From CALWZE01 sp036644375 (lineage in GTDB: Bacteria; Bacillota; Clostridia; Oscillospirales; Ruminococcaceae), in contig JAVXQD010000054.1 in the NCBI GenBank assembly GCA_036644375.1, forward strand, positions 1-11,442: a stretch of DNA of 11,442 nucleotides, in the 5' to 3' direction. Of this stretch, positions 1-6,249 are shown one piece after another. Under the pieces are notes generated by a model. That model did not search any database. It saw nothing but the letters and a program-made list of their open reading frames with translations, and was not told the DNA's origin. A program made the translations under genes and the position numbers. The first letter of the stretch is position 1. Each line of letters begins with the position of its first letter.

Positions 1-155
1 GGAAATTTTCAGCATTACGGGCTTTGCCCGAACACCGCCACATCGCTCAGCTCAGCTCAGCGCGGGGCGGGCTTGGATTGGAAATTTTCAGCATTACGGG
101 CTTTGCCCGAACACCGCCACATCGCTCAGCTCAGCTCAGCGCGGGGCGGGGCGGG
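1..155. repeat. 79-bp tandem repeat, two copies visible, with internal pentamer repeats
   Basis: Positions 1-71 and 80-150 are identical, giving a 79-bp period. Each copy holds a short hairpin, CGGGC-TTT-GCCCG (18-30 and 97-109), then three tandem CTCAG units (46-60 and 125-139), then GCGGG units. The GCGGG count differs: two in copy 1 (62-71) and three in copy 2 (141-155). The period is not a multiple of three and no frame looks like protein, so I call it non-coding. The array starts at the window edge and may extend left. Bases 156-260, between the array and the stop of the oxidoreductase gene, hold nothing I can identify beyond a weak 5-bp hairpin (TACTG/CAGTA) without a T-tract. Confidence 0.9.
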
Positions 156-260
156 TTTACTTGGAATAAATATATAAAGGATTTGAGGGCTTTACTGCCG
201 ATATCCTCTCCTGTTATCTCCGATTGCTCTCTTGTTGTCTCGCTTACTGTCGTCAGTATT

Positions 261-1850
261 CTACTCCGTCGGCTTGTATTTTTCGATTATCGACGAGGCG
301 GATTTCAGTCCGTCTACTGCGGCGCTCATTATTCCTCCTGCGTAGCCTGCGCCCTCGCCGCACGGGTACAGACCATGAAGCCTTGTCGCCTCTCGGCTCA
401 GCTCGTCACGCATTATCCGTATCGGAGATGAGGTTCTGGTTTCGACTCCTGTCAAAACCGCGCTCAGGCTGTCGAAGCCGCGCAGCTTTTTGCCGAGCTC
501 GGTTATTCCGAGCGCAAGTGTTTTGCTTATTTTTTGACCGAACAATTTTGTAAAATCACTCTCGGCCACCCCTATCGGGTATGTCGGTTCGACCGACGAT
601 ATTTTCAGTCCTGGCTTCGAGTTTTTAAAGCTCTCAAAGTCCTGCGCCGGAGCCCTATAGCTGTTTTCGCCGAGTCTGAACGCCGTCTGCTCCAGCTCGC
701 GCTGAAACCTCAGCGCATCAAACGGGTCACTGCCGAAATCCGACGGAGACACCGACACGGCTACCGCGCTGTTTGCGTTTTTGCCGCCGCGCGAATACTC
801 GCTCATTCCATTGACCACAACGCCGCCGCTCTCGCTCGCCGCGGCGACGACCGTGCCGCCCGGGCACATGCAAAAGGTATATACCCCTCTCCCGTTGACC
901 TTTGAGGCAAGCGCGTATTCGCCCTTTGGCAAAAGCGGGTTGCCCGCATGTCTTCCGAACACGGCTCGGTCGATATCCTCCTGCAAATGCTCGATTCGCA
1001 CACCTACCGAAAACGGCTTTGCGCAAAGCTCCAGTCCGTTTGTGCGCAGCATTTCAAAGGTGTCTCGCGCGCTGTGTCCGCAGCAGAGCAGCACCGTCTC
1101 GGTCTCTATACTGTCCTGTGCACAGCTCACGGCGCGGATTTCGCCGCCCGCCGACACAATGTTTTCAAGCTTGGTATTGAATCTGAATTCGCCGCCGTTT
1201 TGTATGATTCTCTCGCGCATCGCTCTCACAACTGCGCGAAGTCTGTCTGTGCCGATATGGGGCTTTGCCCTGTATAAGATATCCTCGGGTGCACCCAGCA
1301 TCACAAGCGTGTCGAGCACATAATCGCAGAGCGGGTCATTTATGCGGGTCGTGAGCTTCCCGTCCGAAAAGGTACCCGCCCCGCCCTCTCCGAACTGCAC
1401 ATTGCTCTCGGGGTTAAGGCTCGCATTTCGGAAAAAGCCCTCTACAGATTTCACTCTGTTTTCGACCTGCTCTCCGCGCTCGATTACGATGGGGCGAAAG
1501 CCGTATTCGCTCAGCAGATATGCCGCAAACATGCCCGATGGTCCGAAACCCACAACCACGGGTCTCGATTTCAGCCTATTGTTTCCCGCTGTCAGCTTAA
1601 GCTCTTTTTTGTCAAATGCGCTGACCGCGCCGTTCTTTTCGCACAGCTTGATTTCGTCGCCTGAGCTTTTCAGCTCAAGCAAAACCGAGCAGACCTTGCT
1701 CACGCTGCCATGACGCGAATCGTATGAAACTCGTCTGACCTTTCCCGAAACAATCTCAGAGGGCGCAAGTGCAAGCTTTTCGCGCGCCGCCCGAACGGCG
1801 CTTTCGTCATTTTCCCCGAGCGGAATTCTCACTCCGGATACTATTATCAT
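261..1850 (-). CDS. FAD-dependent oxidoreductase/dehydrogenase (COG2509-like)
   Basis: A 529-residue flavoprotein of the large NAD(P)/FAD-dependent dehydrogenase family common in Firmicutes; the physiological substrate is unknown. After an N-terminal region of about 95 residues comes the dinucleotide-binding strand and glycine motif VVVGFGPSGMFAA (98-110), with an acidic residue closing the fold (IVIERG, 121-126). The family signature VQFGEGGAGTFSDGKL follows at 151-166. Near the C-terminus, CGEGAGYAGGIMSAAVDG is the second FAD-contacting segment. There is no signal peptide or membrane segment, so it is probably cytosolic. Its ATG overlaps the cdaR stop by one base (TAATG), and a GGAG sits 9-10 nt upstream, so it is probably translationally coupled as the last gene of the ispDF-cdaA-cdaR operon. 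From memory, homologues often lie between cdaR and glmM in Clostridia; no glmM start appears before the left edge. Family call is firm, function is not. Confidence 0.88.
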   Translation of the reverse strand: MIIVSGVRIPLGENDESAVRAAREKLALAPSEIVSGKVRRVSYDSRHGSVSKVCSVLLELKSSGDEIKLCEKNGAVSAFDKKELKLTAGNNRLKSRPVVVGFGPSGMFAAYLLSEYGFRPIVIERGEQVENRVKSVEGFFRNASLNPESNVQFGEGGAGTFSDGKLTTRINDPLCDYVLDTLVMLGAPEDILYRAKPHIGTDRLRAVVRAMRERIIQNGGEFRFNTKLENIVSAGGEIRAVSCAQDSIETETVLLCCGHSARDTFEMLRTNGLELCAKPFSVGVRIEHLQEDIDRAVFGRHAGNPLLPKGEYALASKVNGRGVYTFCMCPGGTVVAAASESGGVVVNGMSEYSRGGKNANSAVAVSVSPSDFGSDPFDALRFQRELEQTAFRLGENSYRAPAQDFESFKNSKPGLKISSVEPTYPIGVAESDFTKLFGQKISKTLALGITELGKKLRGFDSLSAVLTGVETRTSSPIRIMRDELSREATRLHGLYPCGEGAGYAGGIMSAAVDGLKSASSIIEKYKPTE

Positions 1851-3106
1851 TAATTGGGCTCCACTTCTATAAGAACGGTGTAGCTGCCCGACACAAAGGT
1901 TGTGTTATTGGCAGTAACTGTGAATTTTACAGGCACGTTATAGCTTCCTTTTTCGACACTGAGCTGGCTGACGTCGACTATCGCAATCACCGACCCCGAC
2001 AGCAGACCCAGAACATCGTCGGTTGCACCGATTACCGTGACATCGTTGATTCTGGTATTTTTCACGGTGACCTTCATGTTGGCGGGCGCGTTTTGAACCC
2101 TGATGTCGCTCACGTTCACTTTTTTGCTTGCGATATTCTCCTTCGGGAACGAAACCGTAACCTGCTCAATATTATCCAGATTGACGACTCCGGTCGGAAA
2201 ATCTATATCAAAGGTATAGCTCTCCCCAATTTCAAAGGCGGCGAGGTCTACATATCCGACAATTTTCGTTTTCAGATTATCAATGACCTTTGCGCTCGCC
2301 GCGATATCGAGCTCTTTTATGCTCATTACATATTTCAGAGTCGAGATGTCAAAGCCCTCCGGCACGTTGCTGAACTCGATGTCAATCGGCACAACTCCGC
2401 GCTTGTAAACGGGAACCGAGACATCTACGGTCTCGTTGTCTATCTTGAGAGTGCTGCTTGTAATAGCATTGCCGTCCGCGTCCAACAGCGTCAGCGCACA
2501 GCTCTGAGTAACGGTTTCACTGACCTCGGCGTTTACCGTGCAGTCCGCAACCACCTTGGCGATGTTGTTGACGTCAAGCTCGGGTCCGGTTATCGTGACC
2601 TCGGGCGGGTTTGAGACAGGCGTCTCAACAATAAATTCCTCGCTTGTTTCAAGTCCGATTACATTGACGGACACGGGGAATTTTTTGCTTGTTGCATTGT
2701 CGAATCTGAGCTTTACCGTTATCGGGTCGACCGATACAATGGTGAAATTTTCGAGCTGATTTGACTTTGTCGCCGTGAGCGGAAGCTCATATACACCGAC
2801 CTCTTTTACCGAGGCAAAGCTGGGCGTGACCTTGACGCTGTTTTTGTCAAGTGCACCGACCACCGTGCGAGGACCCTCGACCCTGACATTTACCGTAATC
2901 TCGTTTTTGTCGATTATATCGAGACCGAGACTTTGAAATGCGGCGCTTGAGGTATTTATCGTGACCGGCACATCGGTAATCGTGACCTTGGATTCGGTGC
3001 TTATCGTAAATACGACCGCCATCCAGCACACTATCGCCATCGCAATTGAGAATATTACCTTGAAGACTCTGTTTTCAAAAGGTGATTTTCCGTCTTTAAA
3101 CTTCAT
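1850..3106 (-). CDS. cdaR: YbbR-domain protein, CdaR regulator of diadenylate cyclase
   Basis: CdaR-type protein of 418 residues, expected to sit in the membrane and modulate the c-di-AMP synthase CdaA. It has a short basic cytoplasmic N-terminus, one membrane segment at about residues 13-36 (VFKVIFSIAMAIVCWMAVVF), then an extracellular part made of about four beta-rich YbbR repeats (roughly 45-135, 142-232, 238-322 and 328-416). The repeats share the pattern of a 'V.V.V.GP..V' strand followed by a proline-valine strand. The start codon overlaps the cdaA stop (ATGA), the usual arrangement of this pair and a sign of translational coupling. The stop overlaps the downstream oxidoreductase start. 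The identity rests on the YbbR architecture plus adjacency to cdaA. Whether it activates or inhibits CdaA here cannot be read from sequence. Confidence 0.92.
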   Translation of the reverse strand: MKFKDGKSPFENRVFKVIFSIAMAIVCWMAVVFTISTESKVTITDVPVTINTSSAAFQSLGLDIIDKNEITVNVRVEGPRTVVGALDKNSVKVTPSFASVKEVGVYELPLTATKSNQLENFTIVSVDPITVKLRFDNATSKKFPVSVNVIGLETSEEFIVETPVSNPPEVTITGPELDVNNIAKVVADCTVNAEVSETVTQSCALTLLDADGNAITSSTLKIDNETVDVSVPVYKRGVVPIDIEFSNVPEGFDISTLKYVMSIKELDIAASAKVIDNLKTKIVGYVDLAAFEIGESYTFDIDFPTGVVNLDNIEQVTVSFPKENIASKKVNVSDIRVQNAPANMKVTVKNTRINDVTVIGATDDVLGLLSGSVIAIVDVSQLSVEKGSYNVPVKFTVTANNTTFVSGSYTVLIEVEPN

Positions 3107-3969
3107 TTCTTTTTTAACCTCCCGAGAAAGCCCTTTCCCGTCTCCTCGCCCTCCTCGGGCTGCGGCATAATTTCATTCTGCAAAATCCGAAACAGATTGG
3201 ACTTGTCAAGTCTGCGCACAATCAAACCGTTCTGTGCGATTGAGATTATTCCCGATTCCTCCGAAACCACGACGATAATCGCATCGGAATTCTCGCTCAT
3301 TCCGAGTGCCGCGCGGTGACGTGTGCCCATGTCGCGGCTTATGTCGGTGTTCTGCGATACCGGCAGCAGACATCCCGCCGCCTCGACACGCCCGTTTCGT
3401 ATAACGACCGCGCCGTCATGCAGCGGCGTGCCCTCATAAAAAATCGTCTCGAGCAGCTCGCAGGTCGGAGCGGCGTCTATCTTAGTGCCCGTCCTCACTA
3501 TTTCGCCGAGACTCGTCTCCATCTCAATCACGATGAGAGCGCCTGTTCTCTCCTTTGCCATTCGCTCGGTGCTGTCGCAGACCGTCACTATCGCATCATT
3601 CCATGTGGAGATTTCATCCGAGCTCATTTTCCCCGAAAAAATCGCGAGGGTCGAGAGCTTGCTGCGCCCCACCTGCTCGAGTGCGCGCCGAAGCTCCGGC
3701 TGAAACACAACGACAATCGCGAGCAGTCCGAACTGCAAGACGTTTTCAAGCAGGAAATTCGTGGTCTTTAAGCTCAGCATAAGCGCTATAAAGCGGGCGA
3801 TCAGCAAAATGACAATTCCCCTCATCAACTGAGCCGCACGGGTCTGACGCACAAGCGTTATCACCGCGTAAATTATATAGGCAATCAGCGCAATATCAAT
3901 GACATCGCGCCATTCAAAGGTGTTGGAAATGGTGGTGTACGCATCTCCCAGGCTGCTTAAGATATTCAT
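3103..3969 (-). CDS. cdaA: Membrane diadenylate cyclase CdaA (c-di-AMP synthase)
   Basis: CdaA condenses two ATP to cyclic di-AMP, which controls potassium/osmolyte uptake and cell-wall homeostasis in Firmicutes. The 288-residue protein has three predicted N-terminal membrane helices (about 24-40, 49-65 and 76-89), a short linker, and a DisA_N catalytic domain from about residue 100. Both diagnostic motifs are intact: DGA at 185-187 (in LHDGAVV) and RHR at 217-219 (in GTRHRAALG). The length is slightly above the usual ~275, with a charged tail ending in LGRLKKK. An AAAGGG ribosome binding site lies about 8 nt before the ATG. It follows ispDF by 33 nt and overlaps cdaR by 4 nt, so the three are probably one transcript from the promoter at 5238-5266. 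All visible residues suggest an active enzyme. Confidence 0.96.
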   Translation of the reverse strand: MNILSSLGDAYTTISNTFEWRDVIDIALIAYIIYAVITLVRQTRAAQLMRGIVILLIARFIALMLSLKTTNFLLENVLQFGLLAIVVVFQPELRRALEQVGRSKLSTLAIFSGKMSSDEISTWNDAIVTVCDSTERMAKERTGALIVIEMETSLGEIVRTGTKIDAAPTCELLETIFYEGTPLHDGAVVIRNGRVEAAGCLLPVSQNTDISRDMGTRHRAALGMSENSDAIIVVVSEESGIISIAQNGLIVRRLDKSNLFRILQNEIMPQPEEGEETGKGFLGRLKKK

Positions 3970-4003
3970 TGTTTTTTCCCTTTCGGAGTAGTGTCGGAGG
4001 ACA

Positions 4004-5143
4004 TTATTGTGCGTTTAAAAGCGCGACGGCGTGAGCTGCTATTCCGCTTTTGTCACCCGTGAAACCGAGTCCCTCCTCGGTTGTCGCCTTTATATTAATC
4101 TGCGCTATGTCAATTTCGCAGCACCGTGCGAGCTCTTCGCGCATACTGTCTATAAACGGTCTGAGCTTCGGAGCCTGACACAGCACTGTCGCATCAATAT
4201 TTCCGAGCGAAAATCCGCTCTGCCTCACCCTGTCGGTCACTCTTTTCAGCAAAGTCAAGCTGCTGATATCCTTGAACTCATCGTCGGTGTCCGGAAAAAA
4301 CAGCCCGATATCGCCCAACCCCGCAGCGCCCAAAAGCGCGTCCATTATCGCGTGAGTCAGCACATCGGCATCAGAATGACCCAAAAGTCCGGTCTCGTGC
4401 GGAATCTCAACACCGCCCAGAATCAGCCTTCGGCCCAATGCAAGCCTGTGAACATCATAGCCGTGCCCTATCCTCATATCCGACTCACCCGCAATCTGCC
4501 GCGCGCGCGCAATATCGCACCGCTCGGTTATTTTTATGTTGTTTCTGTCACCCTCGACCACGCGAACCTTTCGTCCCATTCGCTCCAGAAGCTGACAGTC
4601 GTCAAACGAATCGTCCACTCCCTTTATGGCGGCGCGAAACAGCACCGCCTCAAATACCTGCGGAGTGCTTATCGCGACAAGCTCGTCGCGGTTCGGTGTA
4701 CCGATAATGGTACAGTCCCCGTCCACGCGCTTTATGGTATCTATCACCTTAACCCCCGGAGCCGCCGCGCCGTAATCAATGGCGCATTTTATTGTGCGCG
4801 TTATGAGCGCGGCGCTGACAAACGGCCTCGCCCCGTCGTGAATGGCTATGTATTCCACATCGGCGGAGCACGCGTCAATGCCGCACCTGACCGATTTTGT
4901 GCGCGTATTTCCGCCGCACACCACTGCCTTGAGCTTTGACAATCTGCCGCAGATGCGCAAAAACTCGTCCGCCGCGGACTCGGATGCCACAATGATAATC
5001 TCGCTTATGAGCGCGTTGTTTTCAAATGCCTCCGCCGAGCGTTCTATCACTGTTTTCGAGCCTATTTTCAAGAGCAGCTTGTCGACTCCGTCCATACGTG
5101 CGGACGAGCCGCCGGCAACAATAACCGCACTTATTTTGTGCAT
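4004..5143 (-). CDS. ispDF: Bifunctional IspD/IspF enzyme of the MEP isoprenoid pathway
   Basis: A fusion of 2-C-methyl-D-erythritol 4-phosphate cytidylyltransferase (IspD, residues ~1-220) and 2-C-methyl-D-erythritol 2,4-cyclodiphosphate synthase (IspF, ~223-379), steps 3 and 5 of the MEP route to IPP/DMAPP. The IspD part shows the nucleotide-binding loop AGGSSARM (10-17) with Lys22, DGARP (103-107) and TPQVF (160-164). The IspF part shows the metal-binding GYDVH (Asp230, His232), the loop HSDAD with His264, and TTEEGLGFTGDKSG near the end. I choose the ATG at 5143, not the upstream in-frame ATG at 5299. The former has an AAAGGGAGA site 7 nt away and begins directly with the IspD fold, while the 52-codon extension covers the promoter and has no IspD-like sequence. 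It is the first gene of the operon with cdaA. Separate ispD and ispF genes are usual in Bacillus; fused forms are known in other bacteria. Confidence 0.95.
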   Translation of the reverse strand: MHKISAVIVAGGSSARMDGVDKLLLKIGSKTVIERSAEAFENNALISEIIIVASESAADEFLRICGRLSKLKAVVCGGNTRTKSVRCGIDACSADVEYIAIHDGARPFVSAALITRTIKCAIDYGAAAPGVKVIDTIKRVDGDCTIIGTPNRDELVAISTPQVFEAVLFRAAIKGVDDSFDDCQLLERMGRKVRVVEGDRNNIKITERCDIARARQIAGESDMRIGHGYDVHRLALGRRLILGGVEIPHETGLLGHSDADVLTHAIMDALLGAAGLGDIGLFFPDTDDEFKDISSLTLLKRVTDRVRQSGFSLGNIDATVLCQAPKLRPFIDSMREELARCCEIDIAQINIKATTEEGLGFTGDKSGIAAHAVALLNAQ

Positions 5144-5150
5144 GGCAGTT

Positions 5151-5159
5151 TCTCCCTTT
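5151..5159 (-). promoter_or_regulatory. Ribosome binding site of ispDF (decides the start)
   Basis: On the minus strand AAAGGGAGA lies 7 nt upstream of the ATG at 5143. No comparable site precedes the in-frame ATG at 5299. Confidence 0.75.
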
Positions 5160-5237
5160 ATCGCAGAATAAGTATTTATCGAAAATGCTTGCAGTTGAAA
5201 ATAAGCAGAGCATCGGATTTTAATACAATTAATGAAT

Positions 5238-5266
5238 ATTATATCACAACGAGCTTTGTTATACAA
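5238..5266 (-). promoter_or_regulatory. Sigma-A-type promoter of the ispDF-cdaA-cdaR operon
   Basis: Reading the minus strand, TTGTAT (5266-5261) is followed after exactly 17 bp by a perfect TATAAT (5243-5238). A TG dinucleotide just upstream of the -10 makes TGATATAAT, an extended -10. The -35 matches TTGACA only in its first three bases. The site lies about 95 nt upstream of the ispDF start and downstream of the spo0A terminator, so it is the obvious start of a new transcription unit. Confidence 0.75.
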
Positions 5267-5297
5267 AAATTTTTGCCGTTTTAAAAGCGTCCGAGAC

Positions 5298-5340
5298 AAA
5301 AAGCAGCCGCCGGTTCAAACTCACCTTTGAACCGGCGGCT
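5298..5340 (-). terminator. Intrinsic terminator of spo0A
   Basis: Positions 5305-5319 and 5326-5340 form a perfect 15-bp stem with a 6-nt loop (AGCCGCCGGTTCAAA and its complement). On the minus strand the stem is followed directly by GCTTTTT (5304-5298), the expected U-tract. It starts 25 nt after the spo0A stop codon and separates spo0A from the ispDF promoter. An AAAAAGCAGC segment at 5365-5356 (minus strand) can pair with GCTGCTTTTT at 5307-5298, giving an A-tract/U-tract outer stem. Confidence 0.93.
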
Positions 5341-5364
5341 AACATTCAGCCCTTTGCTGCTTTT

Positions 5365-6150
5365 TCACGTTCCCGTGTTGCATTCGCTTCTGTTTATTTT
5401 CTTCAAAGACAGGCTGACCTTGTCGCTGATCATTGCAATAAATTCGGAATTTGTAGGCTTTCCGCGCAGTGAATGTATGGTATACCCGAAATACGAGTTC
5501 AATATATCAAGATCTCCTCTGTCCCACGCCACTTCAATTGCATGGCGTATCGCGCGCTCGACGCGGGAGGAGGTTGTTTTGTATTTTTTTGCTATCGTAG
5601 GATATAACTTTTTGGTAACCGCATTTATCATCTCGCTGTCCTCAATTGACATGATAATCGCGGTTCTCAGATAATGATACCCCTTGATATGTGCGGGAAC
5701 ACCGATTTGATGAATTATATCAGTCACCATGATTTCGGTATCCACAGGCGCTATGTGCAGCGTTTCGGGCTTGGCGACGTTGGTGAACAGCGCGATGCGA
5801 TCGGCAAGCACCGAAAGGTCAAACGGCTTCAGAATATAAAACGCCGCGCCCGATCTTATCACCTCTCGTTCCATAATGGCATTGTCGAATCCCGACATAA
5901 CGAAAAAAGCGGGGAGCTTGATTTTGTTGTCTTGCTTTATATCGTCAATAATTCCTATTGCATCCTTGGAAGGGAGAAACATATCCAGTACAACCGCATC
6001 GGGTTTGAGCTCCCGTATTTTTTCTAAAACTACATTTCCCTCTTTTTCACAATTGATTGCCGCAAAGCCTCTTTTTTCGAGTTCTCTCGTGCATAATCTG
6101 CCGAAATCAATGCCGGAATCCGCCACCAGGACCGTCACCTTGTTCTCCAC
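5365..6150 (-). CDS. spo0A: Sporulation master response regulator Spo0A
   Basis: Spo0A, once phosphorylated, binds 0A boxes and switches cells into sporulation. The protein has 261 residues when started at the GTG at 6150. This start has AAAGGGG 8 nt upstream (6165-6159) and gives the usual Spo0A N-terminus; the ATG at 6201 would add 17 unsupported residues. The receiver domain is residues ~1-125, with Asp11, phospho-acceptor Asp56 (VVLDMFLP) and Lys108 (LKPF). The Spo0A effector domain is ~140-261, with the signature VTDIIHQIGVPAHIKGYHYL and the DNA-recognition helix region SSRVERAIRHAIEVAW. The second acidic residue normally next to Asp11 is Ser12 here. The stop is followed by a strong terminator. 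spoIVB lies 99 nt upstream, as in most endospore formers, and no terminator separates them, so partial cotranscription is possible. Confidence 0.97.
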   Translation of the reverse strand: MENKVTVLVADSGIDFGRLCTRELEKRGFAAINCEKEGNVVLEKIRELKPDAVVLDMFLPSKDAIGIIDDIKQDNKIKLPAFFVMSGFDNAIMEREVIRSGAAFYILKPFDLSVLADRIALFTNVAKPETLHIAPVDTEIMVTDIIHQIGVPAHIKGYHYLRTAIIMSIEDSEMINAVTKKLYPTIAKKYKTTSSRVERAIRHAIEVAWDRGDLDILNSYFGYTIHSLRGKPTNSEFIAMISDKVSLSLKKINRSECNTGT

Positions 6151-6158
6151 TTTTTTGA

Positions 6159-6165
6159 CCCCTTT
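6159..6165 (-). promoter_or_regulatory. Ribosome binding site of spo0A (decides the GTG start)
   Basis: AAAGGGG on the minus strand with an 8-nt spacer to GTG at 6150. This favours the GTG over the ATG at 6201, which lacks a comparable site. Confidence 0.8.
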
Positions 6166-6201
6166 GAAGCTGTATTTAGCTTTCTTCCAAGTACATGACA
6201 T

Positions 6202-6230
6202 ACATTACCATAATTTACCAACCCACGCAA
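6202..6230 (-). promoter_or_regulatory. Weak candidate promoter of spo0A
   Basis: On the minus strand TTGCGT (6230-6225), a 17-bp spacer and TAATGT (6207-6202) preceded by TG fit a poor sigma-A promoter with an extended -10. It is in the right place between spoIVB and spo0A, but each hexamer matches its consensus poorly. A sigma-H start is also possible; I could not recognise one. Confidence 0.25.
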
Positions 6231-6237
6231 GGCCTTT

Positions 6238-6246
6238 TTTGTCGAT
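6238..6246 (+). promoter_or_regulatory. Possible Spo0A binding site (0A box)
   Basis: TTTGTCGAT matches the 0A-box consensus TTTGTCGAA at 8 of 9 positions. It sits 3 nt beyond the spoIVB stop and just upstream of the candidate spo0A promoter, where autoregulatory 0A boxes occur in other spore formers. One short match can arise by chance, and the low-complexity T-run makes that easier. Confidence 0.35.
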
Positions 6247-6249
6247 AAA

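Noticed and set aside
1..155. CRISPR array
   Set aside because: Only two directly abutting 79-bp units, with no unique spacers of regular length and no cas genes in the window.
24..431. Plus-strand open frame across the tandem repeat
   Set aside because: The 79-bp unit shifts frame between copies, so the translation is not repeated in register, and the frame then runs antisense to the oxidoreductase.
1769..2614. Long plus-strand open frame (281 codons)
   Set aside because: It lies wholly antisense to cdaR and its neighbour, has no recognisable domains, and is rich in residues typical of reversed coding sequence.
4031..4939. Long plus-strand open frame (302 codons)
   Set aside because: Antisense to ispDF, whose motifs are unmistakable; there is no ribosome binding site or family resemblance.
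5144..5299. N-terminal extension of ispDF from the ATG at 5299
   Set aside because: It spans the TATAAT promoter and ribosome binding site, and its translation has no IspD-like content.
6151..6201. N-terminal extension of spo0A from the ATG at 6201
   Set aside because: It contains the AAAGGGG ribosome binding site of the GTG start and adds residues absent from Spo0A proteins.
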